Of a stretch of 64,000 nucleotides of DNA, positions 1-12,251 are shown piece after piece. How positions within the stretch are numbered: position 1 is the first letter of the stretch; each line of letters starts with the position of its first letter. This DNA comes from Bolinopsis microptera (Eukaryota > Ctenophora > Tentaculata > Lobata > Bolinopsidae): assembly GCF_026151205.1 (NCBI RefSeq), contig NC_087074.1, positions 9,093,726-9,157,725 of the forward strand, in the 5' to 3' direction. The notes under the pieces were generated by a model, which was not told the DNA's origin, did not search any database, and saw only the letters and a list, made by a program, of their open reading frames with translations. The position numbers and the translations under genes were made by a program.

Positions 1-107
1 CGGAAAGATCGTGTTTTCTATTTCCGTGACTTTGTTTTACAGTGGAATCACCAATCAGTTGCCCTGTCAAAGAGGAATAATTATTTTCCTTCTTTTCTTT
101 CCTGTAG

Positions 108-621
108 CGTTAGCTTGAATGTCATTGTGACGATGATAAAGACCATCAATATCGCGAGTATAGCCCGAAGAGGGATTTCAGTTCAGATTAGTAATACTGC
201 AGTTTTCGTTGTATCCTTTGCTACTTTTCTTATTTTGTTAACTCTTAACACTTCTGATTTGATTTGTTTCTGGACTAATCTTGTCCCTAAACACAGGGAG
301 AACGATTATGCTTTAAGTTTAGAAAGCATTCTAATTTATTCATCTCTAGTGGGCGAGCATATAATATTTGAAATAATTGTTCATATCGCGTGGAGATATG
401 ATTATTCCAATTTCGATAAACCTACCATCAGGACAATATTGTTTGATGTCTCTGTTTTGGAGGGCATTATTCACTTTGCAATACCTTCTCTAATTTCATT
501 CATAAGTATGGTTATACAAGCACACTCCATCAAAACATCTCTCCGGTATGATTCCAATTCAAACCAACCTTCAGCATCTCACATCAACATGACCATCTTC
601 TTGCAATTAAACACTGATTAA
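108..621 (+). CDS. 7TM (GPCR-like) receptor, last exon, partial
   Basis: The exon opens after a pyrimidine-rich acceptor ending at 107 and stays open to TAA at 619-621. It enters in the middle of a codon, so the first TTG at 115 is not a start. The protein is very hydrophobic. It has a membrane segment followed by a basic turn (IASIARRG), then segments around residues 25-50, 72-95 and 112-135, and an ISFISMVIQ-type helix followed by a basic stretch and HINMTIF, which resembles the entry to TM6 of rhodopsin-like receptors of invertebrates. The rest of TM6 and TM7 is absent, so the copy may be truncated or continue by a splice I did not find. The family assignment rests on hydropathy and overall feel, not on a DRY or NPxxY motif. 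It lies on the opposite strand to the LPCAT3-like gene. Confidence 0.45.
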
Positions 622-644
622 ACATTACTTCTCCGGTTACTCAC

Positions 645-3600
645 GTGAAAAGTAGGACTAACGACAACTTCTCTGCTGAACAAACTCCCCCCAAAGAGAT
701 ATGCTGCCAGAAATATGCTACCCGCAAACATCCTACTGAAGGCAGCATCTACACTGAAATATTGGAATAAAGGTATTATTAATCTTGTATTTTGATCAAA
801 TTTAAATTACATGTCAACTGGTTTGCTATCGGTCGAGAAACTTTGCCGTCGAAATGTTGTCGAAAGTGAATTCGCATTTTCAATTGCACACACAATATAT
901 AGGGCCGGGAGGAAATGGAAATGCTCATTGATTTGGTTACAACTTACAATTATTACTTATTAAATTAATAAATGATTGCAGAACTCTGCACCACTAACTA
1001 ACTAACTAACCTACTAGGTCTACCATTCTCATCCGTTTCAAACTTCATCCTCCCTTCACAGAAAGCCCTAAACCTCGTAAATGACATTTGTGGCCCTGTC
1101 AGACCTCCAGTATAAGTAAAACAAAACGATAGCATTTCCAGCAGTCCGAAATCTTTTATGGCGTGCTTTTTCTGATCCTCCGTCAATTCCTCCTGAGCGA
1201 TAATTTGCATCACTAATTTACATTACAATGCTTATTATCAACTTTATGTGCGAGTGAAAGTTTATATATATATTTATTAGGCACAAAACTCTTGGTAAAA
1301 ATTAAGCCGATCAGAGGACAGCGCACGGTTGTGGGCTGTCACTGTCCTGTAACTGTTGGTAACCCACATTTGCAATAATGAATAGCTCAACAGCGATGTA
1401 ATCCAACTTAATCATTAACAATTTCCGTATTACAGTTCAAACGTATTTACTTTTTTTTTTCGCAAATATGAAATATTTTCAGTTTCTTCAGGAAATATTA
1501 AAACAGAAGACTACACAATACAAACATCCAAACATGATTGTTAAATGATGTAGCAGCAAGTTAAAGTTATGTTCACTGCATTGTACGTACTTGAGTTATA
1601 ATAAACAAGTGAATTTGAAGCGAGCTTCTTCTTATGGATAGGGAATCCTCAATCCTGGCCGGTAGTGAACGGATTTGAGCCGCGCAAAACATTAACGTGG
1701 ATATGTTAGATGTCTGTTGTGACATCAAATTATAATTCGCGCGTTCCGTATTTCATACTCAGAAGACCCTTCAGTGGAACCTTTGAGCTGTGAACCTTAA
1801 TCGATCCGAATAAATTAAAAAGTAAACCCATATAAGTATATATAATAGGATATGACAAACAAGGATTGGTCTTACATTACTGATACAAATAAGGGTCGAC
1901 CGATAAGCGGATACAGGGATAAGTAGCGAGTGAGTGATATTTCATTTGTACATGTTTGTAAAGGCTATTCTTACAGTTAAATGTTATATGTTAGGTAACA
2001 CACGTATCATAGATAGTCAGAGTTCCTGTTACTGTATAACATACATATTATGTAGTTTTCATTAAATGGGAAACTTGTCCGCGTTATAAAAGTCCCTTGG
2101 CAAGGTTATCTTATCCAACAAGGTTTGAAATTTTAACACGTGTTTCTATCTTGTATAGACACGTGACTGCAATCAACCAACGAGTTTAAAGTAAACTCAA
2201 TTGAAAGCAATGGAGTCACTGAAGGTGGTCACTGGTCGTTATGCGATTCTTCCGCTATAATCTTTCTCTTTTTTTTTCAAGCAGAATACTATTATTTATA
2301 ATTTTGTCGGAAATGTTTTTGACAGGGACTAAATAGACCAAGTTCCCAGATAACAGATAAGTTGGATGAATCTGCTTGACTTAATTCACGACATGTGACA
2401 GGACAAAAGTTGTATGTAACATAGTGCAAACATGACAGCCAAATGTGTACATTCAAATATCTGTTAACATGACACTTATCACATGAAGAGTTTGGCACGA
2501 GCAGCTGTTTGAACACAACTGAACAACCCATACAATGAGCTCGACTATTACATGCTCTTAAGGTACGCTAACAATATGAAACATTCAGTAAAGCCAGCGG
2601 GGCAACTTACTGGATCAGTGTTTCCGTCTTTGTAGTCGAATATTAGACCTGAAATTATAATTATCGTTAAATACTTGACTTTGAGATGAGCCAAGCGAAT
2701 TGATGTGATATTGAGTGGGATTAATTGGATGATCAGGTGATTATTCATCAGCCACATGGACAAGTTGCTTTCAAGCTTTACATTTTTTCTAAGCTTGATT
2801 CCTGATTGAATGGAACAGGTTATTACAATGAAATGAAAATATCTGATATTAATTTCATTATAAACAGTTTCGTTCGTTCAGAAATCAAGCCACGAAGAAT
2901 GCTAAAACTTGAAATTACATATTGATCAAACTTAATACACTTGTGAAACAATCCAGTGAGTATTTCCTGTTAGCAGAGCGACCGATTTCAATTTATACAA
3001 GCTCTGTAACACATACCAGGAGTGCTAATGGATTTCTGATGACAAGTTTGAGATTATTGACGTGATTTGTCTGAGATAATCGGCATGTTCACCAATCCAT
3101 ATTATGGATTTATGTCGACAACAATGTGTACAAAATATGCTGAGCATGTCTTATTATCTGCAATATTGAACTCATTTTAGACCAAATCATTTGTCTTGGT
3201 CAAACGGCTAGAAGAAGGTAAACATACCGATAAGTTTCATGGTATGAATGCTGTGAGGCATAGTCCACATTACGTCGTATACCTCAGCTGATGTGGTTGT
3301 TATGTACCCTATTACCAGGTAAATCTGAAAAGGTATGTTTTAAAAGAAATTAAACTATAAGTTAACTATCTAGTTCATATCTCTTTAATACTTTCAACAC
3401 TACTATATAACAAATAATTTGAGTGCTATGTAACCAGGCGGCAAATTTGAAATGGGTTATGATGGGGTCCGTAGTCCCCACACATAGTATCATGTCCTTG
3501 TTTTACTGACTACTTCAATGAAGAACGTACATACATGAGCTAATACTGCATTGGTATCTTGATGAAAATGCCACGTTTCCTAACAAGATGTTTCCTTCCA

Positions 3601-4430
3601 AACAATATTGGCACTTATCTTATCAAATGTATTGAAGCTCATTAAATATAATCGTATCTAGATATACATCTAACTTTATAATCTACATACCATAGTAAGA
3701 GCAGCAGTAAGGATAACTGAAGTTTTGGACGGACCAAATACTAACTTGATGACCCATACTATCAGTACATTAATAAAACAATGTACAATTCCCATCCCTG
3801 GAAATGTACTATATTAGTGAATTATAAGCTCCAAACTGTCTATATATGATAATACCTGTAAAAACACCGTGGGATCTGAAGCCAATTTTAAATTCTAGCT
3901 TCAATAAAAATCAAATTACGAACTCATTTTCATCTCATTTTTATATAGATAATATGAACATAAATTCGAAGAGGGCTAAACATACCAAGAACATAATAGA
4001 TGACAGCCACGCCACTGACGAGAAAGTAAAGCAGCTGAAATTTAAAGTAAGTAAAAAATAAATTATTTAACGTTTGGAACTTTGACACAAATTTGTTATA
4101 AAATGCAAACTTCTTTGACTAAAAACCTGGTAAATCTTAGCTTTCCCGTGTACCAGTTCGCGGTGAATGTAGGAGAGTGGATACACTGAAATTAAGGTTG
4201 ATATAAACCATAAAATATTCAATTATATTCATCTCGTCACTTAAAATTTCACTAAATAAATAATTTCATATAACCCCGTAATAGCAGAAGTGACTGAGAG
4301 AGCACCTACCGATAAAAAGAGAGATAACAAGTCTGCAGATGCCCGGTGTTACAGCTGGGAAGTACACTGGAACTATGAGGGCAGGATCGTAGGTGTTCAT
4401 ACTGGTGATAGTCCCAGCCACACTCCACAT
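645..4430 (-). CDS. LPCAT3: Lysophospholipid acyltransferase 5-like (LPCAT3/MBOAT5), 5' part
   Basis: Membrane-bound O-acyltransferase expected to reacylate lysophosphatidylcholine in the ER (Lands cycle). Exons, in coding order: 4430-4310, 4185-4127, 4034-3986, 3797-3691, 3324-3228, 2648-2611, 1192-1011, 753-645. All have AG acceptors and GT donors with matching phase, and together give 254 open codons. Diagnostic stretches are VMWTMPHSIHTMKLIG, LIFDYKDGNTDP, ELTEDQKKHAI and TGPQMSFTRF, which align in order with vertebrate LPCAT3. The start is set at the ATG at 4430-4428 (MWSVAG), but the exon has an AG at 4436-4435, so an upstream coding exon is possible. The family is usually about 480-490 residues; the C-terminal half with the catalytic Asn and His lies left of the window. 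The product is many-pass membrane protein. Confidence 0.87.
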
Positions 4431-7398
4431 AGTGCTAAAGAGGGGGAAACGGTGTGAAATAATAGGGCCAAAATTATTTGGATAATCTTAAATCCTATTT
4501 GTTTAACTGTCAACCTAAGATATGAAAACTTTCCTTTGATACTGACATTTTCGCTTTGAACAAATTGGTCACAAGAACCGAATAATTTAATAGAAGTTAT
4601 AAATTATTCGGTGCTTTACATCTTACACAGGATCGTGAAATTAAAGCAACATGCAAAATATCGCGTGAATGTGATTCGCGTACAGTTCGTGTTAGCCTTG
4701 TATAATTTAGTCAATAATCATTGCAGTGCGAATAATATATATATTTATACAGACTACGAAGCTGTGCTTTGGTGCAAAATAATTAACAGTAATATCTGAT
4801 TCCGCAAAACTATTCATAACAGAAGCCTAACTCAAGAACTTAATGCAAATTAAGATTTAAGTTTCCAGAAATTTAAGAAACTTATAATAATAATAATTGA
4901 CAAATGAAAGACGTGAGTCGCCAAATTAACTTCATGGAAACTGAAAAAAGGGAATTCAAAGCACACGTCATACAACAAACTAACAAACTAAACGTACAAA
5001 CAAACTAAACGTACAAAACGCCTTTTATGGAAGAGTGTATACAATATTTCCTAGACACGTGTAAATAGGGCTTAATACAACATATATATTATAGAACTGT
5101 TACTACCTAATATACGATAGTCTCCAGCATGACTCAAGTATTGCAAATACCAAGTTGCACTTATAATGCACCCATTTAAAAAAACATTAAACACGGCGCT
5201 TATTTGTGCTTATACTTTGCCCATCCCATATTCCAGATTGCATTAGGAGTGTAAGCGTTATACGAGTGCACTGACTGCTGTAGAATGCAGATACTAGTAA
5301 CAGCATTGAGAACCATAATGGACTCCAGTTAGGCAAAATCTGGGAGCAATTTTTTGATCAAAAAGTGGACCTCCAGTGAAGTGTAGGAACTGTGGTGTTC
5401 ACTCCCTGGGAAATGATACCGTACCATTAGAAATGAAAGCACATGTTTTACATTCAGAGCTTACCTCAGTGATCTATCAAGAATCAAGATAGAATTAGAG
5501 TTGATGCGTAATCTTTATCAATAAACTGTCCATTCTTTATTTGTTCCACTTACTTGTACTTATTTGTTCCAAGGATTATAGAGAAAAGACAATTTTTGAG
5601 AAAAGACAATTTTATTATTTATCACCAATTTATTACACAATCAATTAATAAATATACATCCGAATAAATAATATCCAACTAAATATTGGCGCTAGATGGT
5701 AACATCATACATACTACAGAGGAGGGGGGGCAAAAGTCAGTACCCATACGTTGGCCTTAATAGCTCAGTCAGTCAGTCACTGAGTGCCCAATTGAAATTT
5801 TTCTTTCTGGTATGACTTACTACCACCACTGGTTCGAGGAATTCGTGTTCATGTTTTTTCAAATGAAGGTTCATTTTCGCATTTATTTGATAGTTTGGAT
5901 AGTCAGATCGAGCCAACTTTTATTGAATTTTGTTCGGCCATTCGAATTACGTTTGTTTTGAAAAATGAGAGTTGTAGCTTTTCAGATGACCGAGATACGA
6001 AGCATAACGAATTTATTCATTACGTGTGATCAGGTGATTGGCTAACCTAATCAAGTGATAAGGTGACCCCGTTAAACACCCCGTTAAACATTATGGGAAT
6101 CGTTAAGGCTGTCCGATTAAGGTGTTGCATCACGGTGTCACATAATCACCCAGTCAATTTTGTTAACGAGATACACAAAATGCTTGATGACTTCATTTCT
6201 AATCCGTTTTGCCACATTTTTTCAGACCAGATGCAACATTTAATAATCTACTGTCTCTGAAAAAATTAGGCGCTCAGCATGTTCAAAGAAAAAAATCCAA
6301 TAGTAATACTAAATAGGCAATCTTGAGGCTCCTGGCTCTAGTCTATAACTGCCAAATTACTTAATTATATACCAGCTGTAATTTGGGGAGCTGTAAATGG
6401 GGAGAGAGAAAGAGAGAGTGTGTGGGAGAGGGAAAAAAGGTGAGATACTTTAGTACCACATTTGGGGTACAAAATCATCAATTAAACCACTTACCACCGG
6501 CTGATTTAAAAAAACTTTGCTTCTTCAGAGTTTTGTCGAAACTATACCAAAAAAACTAGTCCCATAACTCTAACTGTTTTCTTAATTAAGCCACTCGGAT
6601 ATTACACACGGTGAAATCAGAGTGACTGGTGGAGGATGGTGTAAAGAATGACATGAGTCAAAATGATACGTTTAAGTGCCAGCTGGGTTTGGAAAAGCAA
6701 AAAGAGACGAGACAGCAAAAGAGCTAGCACTCTAAGTCACCCCGGTCTGATCCAGCTCTTCCGGCACAATTAAAGCGTTTGGTGCGGTTTGCGAAATTGG
6801 GGCTATTAAAGATATGGGCTATTAAACTCATTCAATGACAGAAATCTCTGTGCAGAAAAGTGTACATGCAACACAACATGACACTTGTCTGTTACTAGAG
6901 TAGTGGTCGTTGAAGAGCTAAAATATCTGAACAAAACAGGAATCTGTATACTCTCTTAAAGTAATAAGCATGATCTAGAATCTCACTAATATATATATAA
7001 TATATATAATATAATGAGCTTACTCATTGTATTGCGTAGCCTAGAAAACTTAAACATTGAATGTGTTGTGAATTCATTTGACTCCATTTGTGGTAGGAGG
7101 AAAATTAGATTGTGATCATCATCACTGGAAAGTATCTGATGAGGCCGTGATAAGTAAAATTGAAGGAGATAATTATTTAGAGAATAAAATAATACATGTT
7201 ATACATGGTTTCAGGTTTCAATCCTATTTATGATTTATCAAACAACATGTTCATACGTTTATTGGTTTCGGGACCTAAAATTTTGATTATAATAAAATTA
7301 GCTGTACAAAATTATAATTTAAATTATCAAAATATTTTTATGGATATTTTTAAGTTTAATGATTTAAGTCTATTTGTAGTGCAATGCACTTTCACATA

Positions 7399-7610
7399 GC
7401 CATGTGTCTACGCGTACTGCGTGACGCGCTACTGCAAGCGAGATCAGGGCTTTGGTTAGAGCAATATCAATGCACTACTGGGCTGCGCCGCGCATCAAAT
7501 AATGTTCTCGCAACCGTGGTTAACCACCTCGGTAGATTTGCAAAATGCACCACTCATAGGCCTTGCCGAGCTGCGAAGGATTGATATCGTGAATGAAGTA
7601 TTTTTAATAA
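7399..7610. repeat. Dispersed GC-richer repeat, copy 1
   Basis: This block shares motifs in the same order with 7876-8015: a TACTGGG(C/T)(C/T)GCGCCGCGCATC core, a GTAGAT..GCAAA block and GCCGAGCTGCGAA followed by a TTGA..TCAATGA-like end. It is GC-richer than the surrounding DNA, and related fragments recur in inverted orientation near 29740 and near 31585. It is probably a transposon-derived repeat of unknown family; no coding capacity is visible. Confidence 0.5.
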
Positions 7611-7875
7611 TAGTATTTCTTGCTAGCAAAAATACATGCGCTGGATCAATGATGTCATCGACAATTTTCATAAAAATATTTTACATTTTCATTTTAACTG
7701 TTAATTGACGATGTCAATTCTTTGCAGCTTGGCAAGGCCCATACCAGCTAGTAGCGCATTTCGCTACAAATTTTCAAAAATTGTTTAATCAATTAATTTT
7801 CTTATACTTGATCGAATACAAAATCAACAATTTAGATTTTAGAAGTAATAACAATCAAAATATTAATTGATGAGT

Positions 7876-8015
7876 TGTTGTATCGCGATGCGTTACTGGG
7901 TCGCGCCGCGCATCCAATATAATTGCTTTTCGCAACTAATCTTCGTTAGATCGGCAAATTGCGCCTATACTCGGGCTGGCCGAGCTGCGAAAAATTGACA
8001 CCGTCAATTAAATGA
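7876..8015. repeat. Dispersed GC-richer repeat, copy 2
   Basis: Partner of the 7399-7610 copy in the same orientation, about 480 bp away. The shared blocks are GCGCCGCGCATC and GCCGAGCTGCGAA. A fragment similar to the neighbouring DNA at 8170-8215 (AGAAGCTC..AAAGAACGC) recurs near 29085. Confidence 0.5.
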
Positions 8016-11000
8016 GTTGTTTCGATAACTGTCAGTACCAAACATCGTTTAAAAAATTACAGCAGTTGCCTTTTCACTTTTGATTAGAAGTGTAGCTAGC
8101 TGTATAAGTGCTTACCCACATACCTAGCTTGTCAGTTTATCGCTTTGTTCCCTTTGTTCCCCCCACTGTGCAAGAAGCTCGAAAAGAACGCCGTGCATAG
8201 GGAATCGAGCGCCTGGTAATATAATTCGAAACGTGTGTCAATTGAATCACAGTTTTTATACTATATCTATTTTATGAATTTCGTGTTCTTCCTAGCAGCC
8301 AACGTTTCAATTACATTTTGTTTTACATACTCAGTTAGACTCGACCGAAGGATAGACTTGACAGAATGATTTCGCAATTTTGTGACTGGAAATTAATTTT
8401 GGAGTTGCAAAAGATGTGTCAAAAGATGTGTTATCTTGCAAGTTCACTCCTCAATGCACATTACAATGTATTTTAAGATCGGGACACCTGTTGTAAGCCC
8501 CTCAAGGCGACCACAGAACCAAACCAAATATTGGACTGTTGATTTCAGGGCCCTCCTCACACATACCCAATCATGGGTTTCCACAGAGTCGACTGCAGTA
8601 GCTTGTTTAAACCTAAGTGAGTCTTCAGCCGGGATTGATAGTAGATCCTATTGATAGCTCACGATTGCAAAGTATCGAAATCACCTCACCAGACCCAAGT
8701 TTTCATACTGAAAGCGCTTGGTTGTCTCAGAGGATGCACTAAAGAGTTTAACTCAATCGACTCAATCGAATGATATGGATTGAGCATTAAATAAGTAGGG
8801 GCCTGCGAAAAGATAGATTGAGAATCTTTTCGGACACCATTTAGTGGCTCACTGTTCACCCTAATACTCGTGATGTACAAGCCCTTCCAAGATATACGAC
8901 TGAGATTTACGATTCACGGTTAACTTACTTTAATATCATTGGACAGACATAAGCAATTTCATTTGTCTGATCATAGAAAACGAGATTTATTATAGCATTA
9001 TATCGGGCACAAAGAAGCATTACTAGCAATTGTGCCCTTTACCCTCCTACATAATTTGAACATTTTTGTGGCTAAGTCATTGAACAACATCTGAATTAAT
9101 ATGTATTTAGTATTAAAAGATTCAGTAAATTATCTTTTCATGTACGCTGTACACTGTAGTTAGTAAATGCAAACCAAACTTTTTCGACCAGCGGCGCGCC
9201 GAACCAGTGTTGCACTAGGTAAAAATTGTGTATATTTTGTACATTTTTGAGTGCAAATTAATTTATTAATTTATCACAAAGTATTTTATTATAGTAAAAT
9301 CACTTATGTGAAATGGTTATTTTGACTGTAAATATTTGAACTAAATATGAATTGATTGTGGGGGGTATAAAATAAAATTTGTTTTACTACTTTGTTTTAC
9401 TTAAATATTTTGCTAATTATGCTACTTAAAGTACAAGTATGAACGAACAAACACATTGAGGTGTAGTAACGTGATATTGAACTATGTTTACTTGACAAGA
9501 AACATCTTTGATTCAGATATTGTCGTAATAGCAGGGGAATAGTTTTTCGATATGATCTCTTTAGTTCACAGAAAAGCATTTATGAAGTGTTTAGAACTTA
9601 CATTTTGAAGTAGTTTCTTTCAGTAATCATTGAGAACCAGTGTCCTGTTGTAATTGCATTTCCACCTTAGTTTCATTTTGTAAAGCCAAGAAACTGGTGT
9701 AGTCAAATATTTTTGTATGCTTTAGCATCACTTGACTATTTAAAAAAAATTGTTTGTTCAGGCCATGACCTTATAGTCAGCCAATTGGCCATTGCTATAT
9801 TATGTGTATATTGTTTGAATATTCTTTTCTTATTTCCGTTACCTCTGTATTGTGCTCTGCCAATTGCAACACTTGAATTACTTTATTGTAATATTTTTGT
9901 ATGAACATTTTTAATAGTATTTTGAAGTGTAGTATTGTTTAGATCTTAAATTTTATACGAAACTATTAATGTTTTTAATAGAAATTAAAGTTTTTGATCT
10001 CTACTATTTATTGTTAATGAAATACTTAGTGTAGCCAGTTATTTTAATAATCATCATGTGTCTGATCATTGGAATCTTGAATCGTTTCTGATCACATCTT
10101 CTACGCAGCATACTTTGTTGAGATTCTAAGTGCCTCAAATCAAATTGATTTGATTTGATTTGAAAGCTTAAGATTTGACAGTGAGAATTTGTTGTGATCT
10201 CTTGAGTAGAGATGAAAACTTTGGCATTTGAGTAAAAGTGTTATGTCACCAGGGATAATAGTGTACGCACTACGCATGCTCATGTCCAGAACTTGCCATT
10301 CCTTTGCCACCCCTAGCCTAGCAGAAAAGCTCTAATTTTGCCACACCACTCCCGATGTTTCCGACATAAGATGCTATTGGCTGTGGTTTATGCCAATAGT
10401 ATTCAATATTCTGTTATAACTTTTAACATATGCTTACAGTTCTTAATAAGGATCCTGTGCAACAAATATGACTATTAATCCATACTTTGTGAAATTCATC
10501 GTGAAACTAACATATTTCAAAACAGTTAAACTACACACAGATGACAATTCCGATTAACCATGAATGGACTTGATGCGTATTACAGAACCAATGTTACGTT
10601 CAAGATGTAAAAGTAAAGTAAAGTAAAGTAAAAATTATGACATAACATCATCACTAATGTCTACAAAGTATCATCGCACTACACTAAAATAACTATTTCT
10701 CCATCAAATTTCAAAGTAATAATTTATCAAATATTAATCATGAATAAAAACAACATTACAAAATTTAATTTATTCATACTTCCCAGTGGAGTAAAGATTT
10801 ATAAAACGTTTCTTTGCTACATAAGGATGAAACCACAGATAATCATTGTGTTTTTCCTGTTATTGTAACTTAATCAATGATTGTGATGTTGTTGTATCTT
10901 AATTACTGACAATTTCAGTGTCAACTTAAATGTAAAATATATTGATGCTAATTGTTAAATTTGGTGTTAGTACGATTAAACTTATGTTAATTTGATGTTA

Positions 11001-11294
11001 TTAACTATGTTTCCAAATAAAAAAGATGTTAAAGTTTCGGTTTATGATATTGAGGTTTAGTTTTTGGAACTTATTATCATCTTTGAAGAAAGGTAAATAG
11101 GAGGCACATGTGATCAGAATTTAGAATAGATTGTATCGCCATTTCCACAATTAAATGTAAGAATTAATCAGTGAAACATTTCCACTGTTTGCCTTATACA
11201 TCTCATTACAAGTTTGCTGCCAAAATTGCATCACTCTAACTGAACTGTATGTAAAATCCGGATTGGAGTATTATTTATGAGTCGCATTGTTGTA

Positions 11295-11611
11295 ATGTAT
11301 TCTGTGTAAAATTATCTTTATCCCGGTTGTTGCGACAAGTAAAAATGCTCTTATTAGGGAAAGGAGATTACTCGACGTTTCAATGTAACTACATCGTATT
11401 CATGATCTCAATAAATGTATTTAATTGTAGTTGTGAAAATAGTTCAAAAACTTTTTTAAAAAACTATTTTCACAACTACAATTAAATACATTTATTGAGA
11501 TCATGAATACGATGTAGTTACATTGAAACGTCGAGTAATCTCCTTTCCCTAATAAGAGCATTTTTACTTGTCGCAACAACCGGGATAAAGATAATTTTAC
11601 ACAGAATACAT
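11295..11611. repeat. Perfect palindrome, 150-bp arms with 17-bp spacer
   Basis: Left arm 11295-11444 and right arm 11462-11611 are exact reverse complements over all 150 positions I compared. The spacer 11445-11461 is A/T only apart from two Cs. A 13-bp direct repeat (TCTAACTGAACTG) occurs at 11235-11247 and again at 11611-11623, immediately after the right arm. No reading frame crosses it. It ends 181 bp before the RPS18 start codon. Confidence 0.95.
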
Positions 11612-11792
11612 CTAACTGAACTGACGAACATAAATTTTAGGACTCAAGACCGATCTTGTGTTGGGCCAGCAGCACACACAATCTAACAAATTACGAAGGG
11701 AAAATTATTTCTGGATCTCATTATTTTGACAGGCAATGTCTTTCGAACTTACGCATTTCCGATCTAATAAAAATTATTACAGGTGTAGTAAA

Positions 11793-12251
11793 ATGTCTAT
11801 TTTAATAGCTCCAGATTTCCAGCACATTCTTCGTGTTCTGAACACCAACATCGATGGAAAGGAAAAGATAATGTATGCCCTGACTTCCATCAAGGGAGTA
11901 GGACGACGATACAGTAACATTGTGTTGAAGAAGGCAGATATCGACCAGACCAAACGTGCTGGTGAAATCACAGAGCCCGAACTGGAGAGGATAATGGAGA
12001 TCATGCAGAATCCCCGTGACTACAAAATCCCAGATTATTTCCTTAACAGAAAGAAGGACATCAAGGACGGTAAATTCTCACAGGTCCTCAGTAACCAGCT
12101 CGACAACAAACTTCGAGAGGATTTAGAGAGACTGAAGAAAATCCGATCCCACAGAGGTCTGCGACATTATTGGGGACTCCGAGTCAGAGGGCAACATACC
12201 AAGACTACTGGACGAAAGGGAAGAACTGTTGGTGTAGCCAAGAAGAAGTAA
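11793..12251 (+). CDS. RPS18: Small ribosomal subunit protein uS13 (RPS18)
   Basis: Encodes 152 residues, the same length as animal RPS18, and near identical to it through [49 protein letters not shown] and the [17 protein letters not shown] tail. The protein sits in the head of the 40S subunit and contacts the P-site region. The frame is open upstream to 11736, but the ATG at 11793 ([13 protein letters not shown]) matches the family start; a pyrimidine-poor AG at 11781-11782 just before it could be the acceptor of a 5' UTR intron or trans-splice site. The coding region has no intron, whereas RPS18 in many animals has several, so this could be a retrocopy that stayed intact. No AATAAA is visible in the first 250 bases downstream. 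Confidence 0.95.
   Translation: MSILIAPDFQHILRVLNTNIDGKEKIMYALTSIKGVGRRYSNIVLKKADIDQTKRAGEITEPELERIMEIMQNPRDYKIPDYFLNRKKDIKDGKFSQVLSNQLDNKLREDLERLKKIRSHRGLRHYWGLRVRGQHTKTTGRKGRTVGVAKKK

Larger units (their letters stand above)
4435..11234. other. Intergenic stretch, no gene recognised
   Basis: AT-rich sequence between the LPCAT3-like gene and RPS18. The open frames in it are short, lack splice-supported extension and resemble no family I know. It holds two related repeat copies (7399-7610 and 7876-8015), an AT-rich run near 6990-7012, a GA-rich stretch at 6400-6440 and a short TTTGATTTGA tandem near 10140. The promoter of the LPCAT3-like gene is expected between about 4435 and 5500, but I see no clear core element. 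Confidence 0.5.

Noticed and set aside
3846-4061. Plus-strand 71-codon frame
   Set aside because: It overlaps an LPCAT3-like exon on the minus strand (3986-4034) and has no coding features of its own.
5826-5850. GGTTCGAGGA as a tRNA B box
   Set aside because: No A box at the right distance and no cloverleaf can be drawn around it.
9713-9904. Hydrophobic 63-codon frame
   Set aside because: Short, with T-rich composition that always yields Leu/Phe/Ile; no splice signals or family match.
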